Assembly (NCBI GenBank): GCA_947381965.1
Contig: CANCXX010000006.1
Location: forward strand, 1 to 64,000
DNA length: 64,000 nt
Direction: 5' to 3'
Origin: an uncultured bacterium
Lineage (GTDB): Bacteria > Bacillota > Clostridia > Lachnospirales > Lachnospiraceae
The translations under genes were made by a program, and so were the position numbers. A model generated the notes under the pieces. That model was given only the letters and a program-made list of their open reading frames with translations. It made no database searches and was not told where the DNA came from. The number at the start of each line of letters is the position of its first letter. The first letter of the stretch is position 1. Positions 47,590 to 56,646 of the stretch are shown in pieces.

Positions 47590-48294
47590 CTATTTTGACT
47601 GTTTACTGGCTTTCTTTCTCTTTGCAATCAGTTGATGGAGTTTCTCCATTGCCTCGTGGATACCACCTGTTTCGTTTATTATACCTTCTGATACTGCCTC
47701 TTCTCCTACCAGAATCGTTCCCACATCCTTAGTCAGCACTCCTGTTTCCATCATTAACTCTTCAAACCGTCCCTTATTAATCCGGCAGTGTCCGCATACG
47801 AATCCGGTGATTCTGTTTTGGATCTGTCTGAAATAATCAAAGGTCTGAGGCACCCCTATGACCATCCCATTCATTCTGACAGGATGGATTACCATAGTCC
47901 CAGTAGGAACAATATAGGAGTAGTCAGTACTTACAGCGATGGGAACACCGATTGAATGACTGCCTCCAAGAACCAGAGACACAGTAGGTTTACTTAAGGA
48001 GGCTATCATCTCTGCAATAGCAAGCCCGGCTTCCACGTCCCCTCCCATAGTATTTAGCAGTATTAATACACCGTCAATATCTCTGCTGTCTTCAATGGCG
48101 GCAAGCTCCGGAAGAATATGTTCGTATTTGGTAGTTTTGGAATTGTTGCTAAGGTTATCATGCCCTTCCACTTCTCCAATCACTGAAATCAGATGAATTG
48201 TATGGGACTTTCCATTTTTATCCAGCGTAACCTGTCCGGTTTCTTCAATCCGTTCACTTCTATGCTTTTCTTCTTCAACTTTTTTACCTGACAT
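47590..48294 (-). CDS. tepA: ClpP-class serine protease TepA
   Basis: 234 residues, ClpP-like crotonase fold. The catalytic Ser is in LGGSHSIGVPIA, the His is in MVIHPVRMNG, and NTMGGDVEAGLAIAEMI matches the family. TepA is found next to spoIIIE in Firmicutes and was linked to protein translocation. The ATG at 48294 follows GAGGT. Confidence 0.88.
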   Translation of the reverse strand: MSGKKVEEEKHRSERIEETGQVTLDKNGKSHTIHLISVIGEVEGHDNLSNNSKTTKYEHILPELAAIEDSRDIDGVLILLNTMGGDVEAGLAIAEMIASLSKPTVSLVLGGSHSIGVPIAVSTDYSYIVPTGTMVIHPVRMNGMVIGVPQTFDYFRQIQNRITGFVCGHCRINKGRFEELMMETGVLTKDVGTILVGEEAVSEGIINETGGIHEAMEKLHQLIAKRKKASKQSK

Positions 48295-48380
48295 ATACAA
48301 ACCTCGCAATATTAAAATAAGAACTGCCCTGCAGTCCTTATTAGTATGGTTTGTTCTATGTAATTTATTCATATCTCTTT

Positions 48381-49601
48381 TTAGATATCAAAATCGTCAT
48401 TATCACAGATTTGAAAGTCAAAATCATCATCCTGTGCAAAATTATTCTTAAACTCCGCACTTAAATCTTCCTTTAATTCCTCCATATCACCGCTAACATC
48501 TTCAATATCAAAGTGCATTGCTCTGGGTACATGCCTTTTGGGTACCGGAAGGGGATTATCAAGAAGCTTAATTCTTCTGCCATCCTCCGTAATAATATAA
48601 TTATCCGTTTTTTCCTCTCTATCCGGCAGGCTTTGGGGTGCCGGGCTGCTCTGTTCTTTTGCTTGTTTTCCCGGTCCTTTCCACATGTTTTCCTCCTCTC
48701 CTCCCGGCATCTGCCTTTCCCTTTTGCTCCGTATATGGACGGCTGCCATCTCGCATATCACGCCTGCTCCAATACTTCCCAGAAGCCACAGCAGCAGCTC
48801 CTTACCTATGTCCCTGCTTATATCCGGGAAATCCTTATAAAACAATGCTAAATATCTAAGCGGCTCTGCTGACATGTCGCCTGTTACTTCCATTTCATTA
48901 AACCAGGCGGTTAGACCACCTGCTGCTATTCCCATCAGAACAAACACCGCCATAAGGCCAGTTCCTGATGGCTTTGCCTGTTCTCTCTCTTTTCTTTGTG
49001 TTTCCCTAAAACCCTTTAGCAATACATATGCCAATGGTAAAATAAGAAAAAGCCCAACACTGTTCCAAATACAGACCACGCCAAGATAAATCCCTGTAAG
49101 CAGCAGATACAAATTGTCACAGATATTCACACACCAGCCCGCCTTCATCATATGGCGGTAAAAGCTGCCCAAAATTACCAATACAACACTAAAATGCAGC
49201 ATATAATAATTTTGGGGCAAAATCTGAAACATTGTCTCTGCTACCTGCGGAGAAAGAGTCAGGATACCTCCGGTTGCTATACCTGCAAACCTTCCTGCAA
49301 ACATTCCTATGCCTGCTGAAATACACACCAGCCATACAGCCTGAAAAAACATATTACACAGACCTGCCGCCTCCACACGGTTTCCCAAAAAAAGGAAAAC
49401 ATCTGATAAGGTTTCTGTATAAATGCAGGAAAGACCCGAAGAATATTCCGGTTCATTTCCGCCTGCCTGGATAACTGCCCCTGCAAAATATCCACAAATG
49501 TCGCTAAACTCCCATCCGCCCGAAAAGAAATACAATATCCTGCTGACAATTATTGCCACTATTCCAAAAAAATAAAATAACTTTTGTCTTGTACTATTCA
49601 T
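48381..49601 (-). CDS. Membrane protein of unknown function, coupled to yebC
   Basis: 406 residues with many hydrophobic segments over residues 8-290, then a soluble, Pro- and Asp-rich tail ending in DDFDFQICDNDDFDI. I do not recognise the family. The ATG (49599-49601) lies inside the last codons of yebC, just ahead of its TAG, so translation is probably coupled. It precedes tepA by 86 bases. Confidence 0.75.
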   Translation of the reverse strand: MNSTRQKLFYFFGIVAIIVSRILYFFSGGWEFSDICGYFAGAVIQAGGNEPEYSSGLSCIYTETLSDVFLFLGNRVEAAGLCNMFFQAVWLVCISAGIGMFAGRFAGIATGGILTLSPQVAETMFQILPQNYYMLHFSVVLVILGSFYRHMMKAGWCVNICDNLYLLLTGIYLGVVCIWNSVGLFLILPLAYVLLKGFRETQRKEREQAKPSGTGLMAVFVLMGIAAGGLTAWFNEMEVTGDMSAEPLRYLALFYKDFPDISRDIGKELLLWLLGSIGAGVICEMAAVHIRSKRERQMPGGEEENMWKGPGKQAKEQSSPAPQSLPDREEKTDNYIITEDGRRIKLLDNPLPVPKRHVPRAMHFDIEDVSGDMEELKEDLSAEFKNNFAQDDDFDFQICDNDDFDI

Positions 49602-50322
49602 CCCAATTGTGATATACGGCCTGTACATCATCATCCTCGTCTAAAAGGTCAAGTATCTTCTGCAGGCTCTTAAGCGCCGCCTCATCTGTAAGCTCCACAT
49701 AATTCTGCGGAATCATGGTAACTTCCGCTGAAACCGTAGGGACACCACCCTCCTGCAGCGCTTTTAAAACTCCATCAAATTCGTCAGGAGATGTAAGCAC
49801 CTCAAAACTGTCATCCTCTTCTGAAAAATCCTCTGCCCCGGCGTCCAGCGCAAGCATCATAAGCTCGTCCCCATCGCCCTCGTATTCTTCCTTATCAACA
49901 ATAATCTGTCCCTTTTTATCAAACATAAAAGATACACAGCCTGGCGTGCCAATATTTCCATTTCCCTTTGAAAAAGCATTTCTGACATTTGCCGCTGTCC
50001 TGTTCTGGTTATCTGTAAGCGCATCTACAATAATGGCGATGCCGCCTGGTCCATACCCTTCATAAGTGATATACTTATAGTTCACATTTCCGGAATCACC
50101 TGCCGCCTTTTTAATTCCTCTTTCAATGGTATCGTTAGGCATATTGTTGGATTTCGCCTTGGCAATCACCTGGGCCAGCTTGGAATTGTTGGCAGGATCA
50201 GCCCCTCCTTCTTTAACCGCTACCGCAATTTCCCTTCCCAGAATAGTAAATATTTTACCTTTGGCAGCATCATTTTTTTCTTTCTTGTGTTTAATATTCG
50301 CAAATTTTGAATGTCCTGACAT
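49594..50322 (-). CDS. yebC: YebC/PmpR family protein
   Basis: A 242-residue protein of the YebC family, recently linked to translation and earlier described as a transcription regulator. MSGHSKFANIKHKKEKNDAA, ERGIKKAAG, YEGYGPGGIAIIVDALTDN and ALTDNQNRTAANVR are family hallmarks. The ATG follows AGAGGATAAAG. The C-terminal end overlaps the start of the unknown membrane protein. Confidence 0.94.
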   Translation of the reverse strand: MSGHSKFANIKHKKEKNDAAKGKIFTILGREIAVAVKEGGADPANNSKLAQVIAKAKSNNMPNDTIERGIKKAAGDSGNVNYKYITYEGYGPGGIAIIVDALTDNQNRTAANVRNAFSKGNGNIGTPGCVSFMFDKKGQIIVDKEEYEGDGDELMMLALDAGAEDFSEEDDSFEVLTSPDEFDGVLKALQEGGVPTVSAEVTMIPQNYVELTDEAALKSLQKILDLLDEDDDVQAVYHNWDE

Positions 50323-50430
50323 CTTTATCCTCTTTTCTGCACCGCTTCATATGTATTCCCGGTCTGTGATAGCAGTGCACACACAAACCTGCAAAGGAGC
50401 TGCCGCTCCCTTTATTTTCATTTTCTTTTT

Positions 50431-51789
50431 TTAGCCGGAAATTTCCTCTGTTTTCTTTTTTTCCGGGATCCTTGTCACCAGAACACTTTTAATCATTCTG
50501 TTTTCCACCTGAAGGATCTTAAATTCATAGGCGCCTACCCTAATGGAAAATTCCTCATTTTCCTCCGGGATCTTGTCCATTTTGGAAATCATAAAACCAT
50601 TAATTGTTCCAAATTCCTCTTCCTGAAAAGAAATGTTAAACCACTCTTCCAATTCTTCTAATGGCGTAATCCCCTCTATTATATACTCATCCGCATTTCC
50701 TGTTTTTTCGATATGGGCTTCTTCTTCATCATATTCATCCATAATATTACCCACAATCTCTTCCAAAATATCTTCCATTGCAACAAGGCCGTCTGTCTGC
50801 CCATACTCATCAACTACAATAACCATCTGAGTCTTCGTATGCTGCATGGTTTCAAACAGGGCGTCAATATTTTGGGTTTCAGGTACAAACATTGCCTCTC
50901 TAAGAAGTCCTTCTATATCTCCTACTGGCAGCTGCATGTTTTCCTCCATCCGGCGGGCACGTACCGCATCCCTGAAATGCAAAATTCCTATAATATGGTC
51001 AATGTCTTCATCAATAACAGGAAAACGGCTTTTGCTTTCGCTTAACATATAGTCAATAGCCTCTTCCAAAACCATATTCCTGTCAATCGCCAGAATATTT
51101 GTCCGGTGGGTCATAATATCATGGGCTTCCTTATCGCCAAATTCAAAAATCTTTGTAATCATTTCCGCCTCTGAAGCCATAAGCACACCCTGTTCATGCC
51201 CTTCATTGACCATAGAAATGATTTCTTCTTCTGTCACGTCCTCCGAATTAATATCCGTGTGAATACCAAAAATCCTTAAAATTCCTTTTGCTGTAACAGA
51301 TACCAGTCCGGTAACCGGACTGAATATTTTAGTAATATAGTATATAGGATTGATACAGGCATATGCCCATTTGACAGCATATTTTGCTCCCAGTCTTTTC
51401 GGTATCAGTACGCCAAAAGTCAGTAATATGTAAAGCAACACCGCTCCAGCAAGCAACAGGGCGATTAAGGAAATCACCGCCGGAGAAATATCCAGCACCC
51501 CCTGTTTCAAAAGCTTTCCTGCCCATCTTACAAATATTCCCAGAAAAAATCCGCCCATTACAAGATTGATTAAAGTGACTACCAGCTGGACAGTATTAAT
51601 ATACTGCTCCGGCCTTACGGTAATCCGATAAAGCCTTTTGGCCTTTTTGTTTCCTGTTTCTTCGAACTGTTCCAGAAGCTCCTTGGAATTCAGCTCTTTT
51701 ACTGCCGCGCCAAATCCATAAAAAAGCATGTCGGTAAGCAGCAGTATAAAAAAAATCATATAACTGGCCGTAGGTCCGCCATCATCCAT
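50431..51789 (-). CDS. CNNM/CorC family membrane protein with CBS domains
   Basis: 452 residues. DUF21 membrane domain (four segments in about residues 8-165), tandem CBS domains (NEGHEQGVLMASEAEMITK ahead, then THRTNILAIDR and TKTQMVIVVDEYGQTDGLVA), and a CorC_HlyC C-terminal domain (GTINGFMISKMDKIPEE). The family is linked to metal ion transport (magnesium or cobalt). The ATG at 51789 follows AAGGAG. Confidence 0.9.
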   Translation of the reverse strand: MDDGGPTASYMIFFILLLTDMLFYGFGAAVKELNSKELLEQFEETGNKKAKRLYRITVRPEQYINTVQLVVTLINLVMGGFFLGIFVRWAGKLLKQGVLDISPAVISLIALLLAGAVLLYILLTFGVLIPKRLGAKYAVKWAYACINPIYYITKIFSPVTGLVSVTAKGILRIFGIHTDINSEDVTEEEIISMVNEGHEQGVLMASEAEMITKIFEFGDKEAHDIMTHRTNILAIDRNMVLEEAIDYMLSESKSRFPVIDEDIDHIIGILHFRDAVRARRMEENMQLPVGDIEGLLREAMFVPETQNIDALFETMQHTKTQMVIVVDEYGQTDGLVAMEDILEEIVGNIMDEYDEEEAHIEKTGNADEYIIEGITPLEELEEWFNISFQEEEFGTINGFMISKMDKIPEENEEFSIRVGAYEFKILQVENRMIKSVLVTRIPEKKKTEEISG

Positions 51790-51822
51790 TATTCCATCTC
51801 CTTTTTTACACAAAATATCAAA

Positions 51823-52236
51823 TTAGACTATATCATTTCCTGTTCTTATCGTCAAGGTCTGCGCTCCTGTTACAGGTCTTATGTATGTATCCAGTTCCAG
51901 GCTGACCATAAGTCCGTGATTCACCTGCTTCATAATTTCCTCATCCAGATGGCATACCTTATCTTTCAGACGCTTTTTGTCTATGGTGCGGAGCTGTTCC
52001 AATAAAATTACAGAGTCCTTTACCATATCATATCTTCCCGCACTTAATTCAATATGGGTGGGAAGCTTTGCCTTATTCATTTTTGATGTGATTGCTGCAC
52101 AAATTACCGTGGGACTATGTCTGTTTCCCACATCATTCTGTACAATGAGCACGGGCCTTATGCCTCCTTGCTCTGATCCAACCACCGGCCTTAAATCTGC
52201 GTAATAAATATCCCCTCTTCTCACTTTTTCACACAC
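51823..52236 (-). CDS. mazF: MazF/PemK-family toxin
   Basis: 137 residues or fewer (the GTG at 52236 has a ribosome site touching it; a GTG at 52224, giving [20 protein letters not shown], may be the true start). The sequence [20 protein letters not shown] and [16 protein letters not shown] closely matches MazF endoribonucleases. It follows alr, as in many Firmicutes, but no mazE antitoxin of the usual length lies in the 72-base gap. Confidence 0.93.
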   Translation of the reverse strand: MCEKVRRGDIYYADLRPVVGSEQGGIRPVLIVQNDVGNRHSPTVICAAITSKMNKAKLPTHIELSAGRYDMVKDSVILLEQLRTIDKKRLKDKVCHLDEEIMKQVNHGLMVSLELDTYIRPVTGAQTLTIRTGNDIV

Positions 52237-52308
52237 CCTTCATTCCAATAGGATATTTTTATGCTAATAGTTAGTATAACCGTATTGTAAGAAGGTATTC
52301 AAATAGAG

Positions 52309-53577
52309 TTAAAAATCCTGCACACCATCTCCATCAGGCAGAATTTTTCCGTCCTTCACATATACTCTGGGTACCCGCTTTCCAATGGCGCATGCAAATT
52401 CATAGTTAAATCTGCCTGACAACGCTCCTGCCTGCTCCATAGTAATCTGTTCTTCCCCATCTCTTCCAATCAATGTCACTAAATCGCCCTCCGATGCTCC
52501 CGGAATGTCTGTCACATCTACCATAAACTGGTCCATACACACCCTTCCAAGCACAGGCGCCCTTTTTCCATGCAGCAAAACATAGCCTTTTCCAGAAAGT
52601 CCTCTGGGGTACCCATCTCCATAACCGGCGGGGATGGTCGCTATTCTCATTTTCTTTTTTGCGGTAAAAGTCCCTCCATAGCTTATCTGGCTTCCTGCCT
52701 CCACTTCCTTTACATATATAATATGACTGTAAAGAGACATCGCAGGAAGCAATGGTACAATCTCCTTATTAACCTGCTCAGACGGCCACAGGCCATAGAG
52801 AATAATCCCCGCTCTTACTGCATCCATATCTGTTTCCGGCAGTTCTATTCCTCCTGCGCTGTTGGCACAGTGTTTTATGGGAATTTCCCTGCCACAGCTC
52901 TCCTTTATTTCCTTTAAGAAATCTTTAAATACTTCTACCTGTCTTAAGGCAGCTGTTTTATCTGTTTCATCTGCTCTTGCCAGATGGGTAAATATTCCCT
53001 CCACTTCCATTTCCTGCATGTGAAAGGCTTTTTTTACAAATGCAATTCCTTCTTTTTTAGGATTTATGCCAATACGTCCCATGCCTGTGTCTACTTTAAT
53101 ATGGACCTTTGCCTTTTTGCAGACTCCCTTTTCATGAAGAGACTTAACTGTTTTTGCAATTTCTAAAAGAGTGTCTTCCCTAAACACTGTCATCCGGATT
53201 TCTCTTCGTACCATCTCTTCATAACAATAGGGAAACGTATATCCAAGCACCAGCACAGGTTTAACCACCCCTGCCTGTCTTAAGGCCAGGGCTTCCTCAA
53301 AGGTTGCAACGGCAAAGCCGGAAAGATAAGAAACCTGATCCAATTCTCTGGCAATAGGGACCGCTCCATGACCATAACCGTCTGTTTTAACCACGGCAAT
53401 GATTGTTGTCGTTTTTGAAAGATGTTCCTTTATATGCTCTAAATTGCTTCTAACCGCGTCCAGGTCTATTTCCGCATAAATTCTTTCACACCATGGCATA
53501 TATTCCATCAGCCAGTTATGTCGTTGCGCTCTCTGCCCCTCCTTCAAATCCTCCTGTATCCTGCCTTTTGTTTTCAT
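52309..53577 (-). CDS. alr: Alanine racemase
   Basis: 422 residues, PLP-dependent, converts L- to D-alanine for peptidoglycan. The PLP lysine is in IIAVVKTDGYGHG; other motifs are VHIKVDTGMGRIG and the catalytic Tyr region ISYGGTFTAKK. The first 23 codons are extra compared with the usual start near MEYMPWCERIYAEIDLDAV; the ATG near 53508 has no clear ribosome site, so the upstream start is kept. The gene lies just after nnr. Confidence 0.94.
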   Translation of the reverse strand: MKTKGRIQEDLKEGQRAQRHNWLMEYMPWCERIYAEIDLDAVRSNLEHIKEHLSKTTTIIAVVKTDGYGHGAVPIARELDQVSYLSGFAVATFEEALALRQAGVVKPVLVLGYTFPYCYEEMVRREIRMTVFREDTLLEIAKTVKSLHEKGVCKKAKVHIKVDTGMGRIGINPKKEGIAFVKKAFHMQEMEVEGIFTHLARADETDKTAALRQVEVFKDFLKEIKESCGREIPIKHCANSAGGIELPETDMDAVRAGIILYGLWPSEQVNKEIVPLLPAMSLYSHIIYVKEVEAGSQISYGGTFTAKKKMRIATIPAGYGDGYPRGLSGKGYVLLHGKRAPVLGRVCMDQFMVDVTDIPGASEGDLVTLIGRDGEEQITMEQAGALSGRFNYEFACAIGKRVPRVYVKDGKILPDGDGVQDF

Positions 53578-53578
53578 T

Positions 53579-55117
53579 TCAGTTTTTAACCTGCTCCTTT
53601 CCTACAGTAATATTTGTAATTTTGGCAAAAGCGTCAATGATATCTGTTGCTGTCATACCATAATGTCCCATCCATTCGGCTGCTTTATTCCCTGCCGCTC
53701 CATGCAGGTAAACGCCTGCACATGCGGCTTCAAACGCCTTCATTCCCTGAGCTAAAAGTCCCCCGATAATGCCTGCAAGAACATCTCCGCTTCCAGCGGC
53801 CGCCATGCCGTCATTTCCGGACGTGTTAATATATATTTCCTTTCTCCCTGCCTGCGCCACCAGCGTTGCCGCGTCTTTGGCAGCCACAGTACATCCGAAC
53901 TTCCCTGCCAGTTTTAAAACCAATTGTTCCCTTTCCCTGCGATATTCTTCCTTCCCAGTTTTCAGCAGACGTCCCAGCTCTCCAGGGTGAGGTGTAAGTA
54001 TTAAATTTTTTCCGGCTCCATTTTCCGCATGCTTTTCAAGCTCCTTATGGGCAGCTAACAAATTCAGGCCGTCTGCGTCAATAACCGTCGGAATTCTATT
54101 CTGTTCCAGCACGTATTCCATCAGCATTCGGGCGTTTTCATCTGTCCCCATGCCCGGACCTGCCACAGCCACATCCGCCCAGCTAAAGGCTTCCCACAGC
54201 TTTTCCCTGCATGGCGTTTCCTCAAAGGTATAAAGCATTGCTTCTGGCAGAGCTATCTGGACAATTTCCCTGTTACAGGCAGGCGTGATAATTTTAACCA
54301 TGCCTGCCCCTGCTCTTAAAACAGCTTTTGCACAAAGAAGACAGGCACCACTCATATCACGGCTGCCAGCTATAAGAATCACCTTACCAAAAGTTCCTTT
54401 ATTCCCATCCAGCGCTCTAACAGGAAGAATCATTGGTATATCTTGGGATTCATAACAAAAGGCCTGAGGCTTTTTCCCGAAAAAAGCTTCTTTCGGAATA
54501 CCAATATCTTTCACTTTCAGCATTCCTGTATACTTTTTTCCCGGATACAGCAAATGTCCCCTTTTGATAAAACCAAATGTAACGGTAAGATCCGCCTGTA
54601 CGCCACAGCCTAAAATTTCCCCTGTATCCGCACAAATACCAGACGGAATATCCACACTGCATATAAAAGCTCCCTGCTGCCGGTATCTGTTTATTTTTTG
54701 AATGATTTCCGCATAGTCTCCCTGTACTTCCCTGGACAGTCCAATTCCAAACAAAGCATCCACTACCATATCATATTCCGCATCATCCAATTTGCTCTGT
54801 ATGGATATTCCTAAATTTTTTAAAATAAATACTTGTTTTTTTGTTTCCTCTGACATTTTCTCAGGGCTGCCAGCCATATAGAAAGTAACCTGAACGCCCT
54901 GTAATGCCAAAAGTCTGCCTGCTGCCAGCCCGTCACCGCCGTTATTTCCCACTCCTGCCACAACAAGCGCTTTATCCATCTTTTGTTCTGTGGCAGCAAT
55001 CTCCTCACACACTGCTAACGCCGCCCGTTCCATAAGCACCATGGAGGGGAGCCCTACCCTCTTTATGGTGTTCTGGTCACACATTTTCATTTCATCCGCT
55101 TTTAAAACATATTTCAT
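53579..55117 (-). CDS. nnr: Bifunctional NAD(P)H-hydrate epimerase/dehydratase
   Basis: 512 residues. The N-terminal YjeF epimerase domain (GVGNNGGDGLAAGRLLALQG) and C-terminal ADP-dependent dehydratase domain (DGNKGTFGKVILIAGSRDMS and GSGDVLAGIIGGLLAQGM) are both present. It repairs hydrated NAD(P)H. The stop is two bases before the alr ATG. Confidence 0.95.
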   Translation of the reverse strand: MKYVLKADEMKMCDQNTIKRVGLPSMVLMERAALAVCEEIAATEQKMDKALVVAGVGNNGGDGLAAGRLLALQGVQVTFYMAGSPEKMSEETKKQVFILKNLGISIQSKLDDAEYDMVVDALFGIGLSREVQGDYAEIIQKINRYRQQGAFICSVDIPSGICADTGEILGCGVQADLTVTFGFIKRGHLLYPGKKYTGMLKVKDIGIPKEAFFGKKPQAFCYESQDIPMILPVRALDGNKGTFGKVILIAGSRDMSGACLLCAKAVLRAGAGMVKIITPACNREIVQIALPEAMLYTFEETPCREKLWEAFSWADVAVAGPGMGTDENARMLMEYVLEQNRIPTVIDADGLNLLAAHKELEKHAENGAGKNLILTPHPGELGRLLKTGKEEYRREREQLVLKLAGKFGCTVAAKDAATLVAQAGRKEIYINTSGNDGMAAAGSGDVLAGIIGGLLAQGMKAFEAACAGVYLHGAAGNKAAEWMGHYGMTATDIIDAFAKITNITVGKEQVKN

Positions 55118-55148
55118 TCAAAATCTGACCTCAAAGACACTTTGGTAT

Positions 55149-55769
55149 TTAACTGTCCTTTTCTATTCCTTTATATCCCATATCAAAAATATTAATCACA
55201 TCAGCCCCAAAAATATCGTGCATATAAGAATACAGCTGCTGGTTTGCCTCTTCTTTTTCCTGCTTACGAATCAGCCTTTTTTTTAGTTCCACACGGATTT
55301 GAGTAACCCACCTGGAAGTTTCTTCAATTTCCTGCTCATTTTCCTTCAGTCTGTCATAACAGATTTCCAGTGTCACAAGCATAAGCTCCTTGTTGACCTT
55401 ATCAATTTCCTTAGGCAGTTCAAGCAGCTCATCCTTATATCCCCGGATTTTCCGGTTGCAATCGTCAATCAGGCGCTTGTTCTCATCCATCTTCTTCTGG
55501 GCCGCTTTATCATTTCCCGAAGAAGCATCCTGTGCATTTTCCATAATTTCCTGCATCAGTTTGCGCTTCAGCTTCTTGATTTCTTTGGTTTCCGTATTGG
55601 CTTTCCCCTGCTTTTTCAGCAGGTCGTTGAGCTTTTCCTCCAACCGCTTTATGCGTCTGTCCGGTTCTGCTCCCTGATTAAAAAGCTGATGCCACTTATT
55701 ATCCAGTGTAAGTACTGGTATCTTTTTGTCTGCCAGTACAGATTTAAAATAATCGTCCGACTTTGACAT
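55149..55769 (-). CDS. Coiled-coil protein of unknown function
   Basis: 206 residues, mostly helical with Lys/Glu-rich heptads (about residues 35-180), and a globular end DIFGADVINIFDMGYKGIE. I know of no function; the family is frequent in Lachnospiraceae beside rex or nnr. The ATG follows GGAGGCGGGA. Cytoplasmic, no signal peptide. Confidence 0.75.
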   Translation of the reverse strand: MSKSDDYFKSVLADKKIPVLTLDNKWHQLFNQGAEPDRRIKRLEEKLNDLLKKQGKANTETKEIKKLKRKLMQEIMENAQDASSGNDKAAQKKMDENKRLIDDCNRKIRGYKDELLELPKEIDKVNKELMLVTLEICYDRLKENEQEIEETSRWVTQIRVELKKRLIRKQEKEEANQQLYSYMHDIFGADVINIFDMGYKGIEKDS

Positions 55770-55816
55770 ATTCCCGCCTCCGTAAATTCCCATCTGGCGC
55801 CTGACCTGGCCCCATG

Positions 55817-56461
55817 CTATTTTCTCCCATCATCATCCAAACTATTAATATTATAAATCAGTTTCATCAAGCTGTCTGAAAGATGGACATTCTCTACCTG
55901 GATTTCCTCCGGAACACATAAATCCACATGGGCAAAATTCCATATCCCCCTGATTCCGGTTCTTGCCAGTCTTTCCGATACTGATGCTGCACTTGCTTTC
56001 GGAATTGTAAGCACTGCGATATCTATCTCGTTTTCCTTTACAAATTCCTCCATCTCTTCCATGGGCTTTACTTCCATCGCCCGGATTTTTCTTCCCCAAA
56101 GCTCCGGATTGTTGTCAAAAATCCCTTTAAACAAAAAACCCCTTCGTTCAAAATTCATATAATTGGCCAGTGCCTGCCCCAGGTTGCCTGCCCCAATAAT
56201 AATCATCTTATGGGTTCTGTCCAGCCCCAGGATTCTGCCAATTTCCTCATACAGGAAATCCACCTTATATCCATACCCCTGCTGTCCGAAACCGCCAAAA
56301 TTATTAAAGTCCTGTCGTATCTGGGATGCTGTCACTTTCATAATATCGCTTAGCTCCTGAGAAGATATTCTTTCAATTCCCTCATCTTTCAGCTCTCCAA
56401 GATACCTGAAATATCTGGGAAGCCTTGCGATAACAGCCTGTGAAATTTCTTTATTTTCCAC
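55817..56461 (-). CDS. rex: Redox-sensing repressor Rex
   Basis: 214 residues. An N-terminal winged helix (RLPRYFRYLGELKDEGIERI, then VTASQIRQDFNNFGGFGQQG) and a C-terminal Rossmann domain (IIIGAGNLGQALANY) that senses the NADH/NAD+ ratio. The start is GTG (56459-56461) after GGGGG. It represses fermentation and redox genes; NfnAB or others could be targets. Confidence 0.95.
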   Translation of the reverse strand: MENKEISQAVIARLPRYFRYLGELKDEGIERISSQELSDIMKVTASQIRQDFNNFGGFGQQGYGYKVDFLYEEIGRILGLDRTHKMIIIGAGNLGQALANYMNFERRGFLFKGIFDNNPELWGRKIRAMEVKPMEEMEEFVKENEIDIAVLTIPKASAASVSERLARTGIRGIWNFAHVDLCVPEEIQVENVHLSDSLMKLIYNINSLDDDGRK

Positions 56462-56553
56462 CCTTATTGCCCCCTATTGCCAGCACATCCTAAAAATATC
56501 AGACCAACTTTAAGCTTATGTCCGTCTGCGCTGGTAATTGTTTCTATAAAAAT

Positions 56554-56615
56554 AATATATAACACTGTTAAAATAATGTCAATTCATTGACATTCCCTTT
56601 TATCACAGGTACACT
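56554..56615. promoter_or_regulatory. Divergent promoters of rex and the ABC-F gene
   Basis: Two -35 boxes TTGACA face away from each other in a perfect dyad (AATGTCAAT-TC-ATTGACATT, 56575-56594). To the left (minus strand) a 17-base spacer leads to TATATT (56554-56559) for rex; to the right (plus strand) a 17-base spacer leads to TACACT (56610-56615) for the ABC-F gene. A Rex-like half site (TGTTAA) overlaps the rex spacer. Confidence 0.7.
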
Positions 56616-56646
56616 GATAATGAAAAAAATTTAAGGATGTGATTTT

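Noticed and set aside
50391-50413. Terminator after the CorC-like gene
   Set aside because: The stem (AAAGGAGC with GCTCCCTTT) has a bulge and no real T run in the needed direction.
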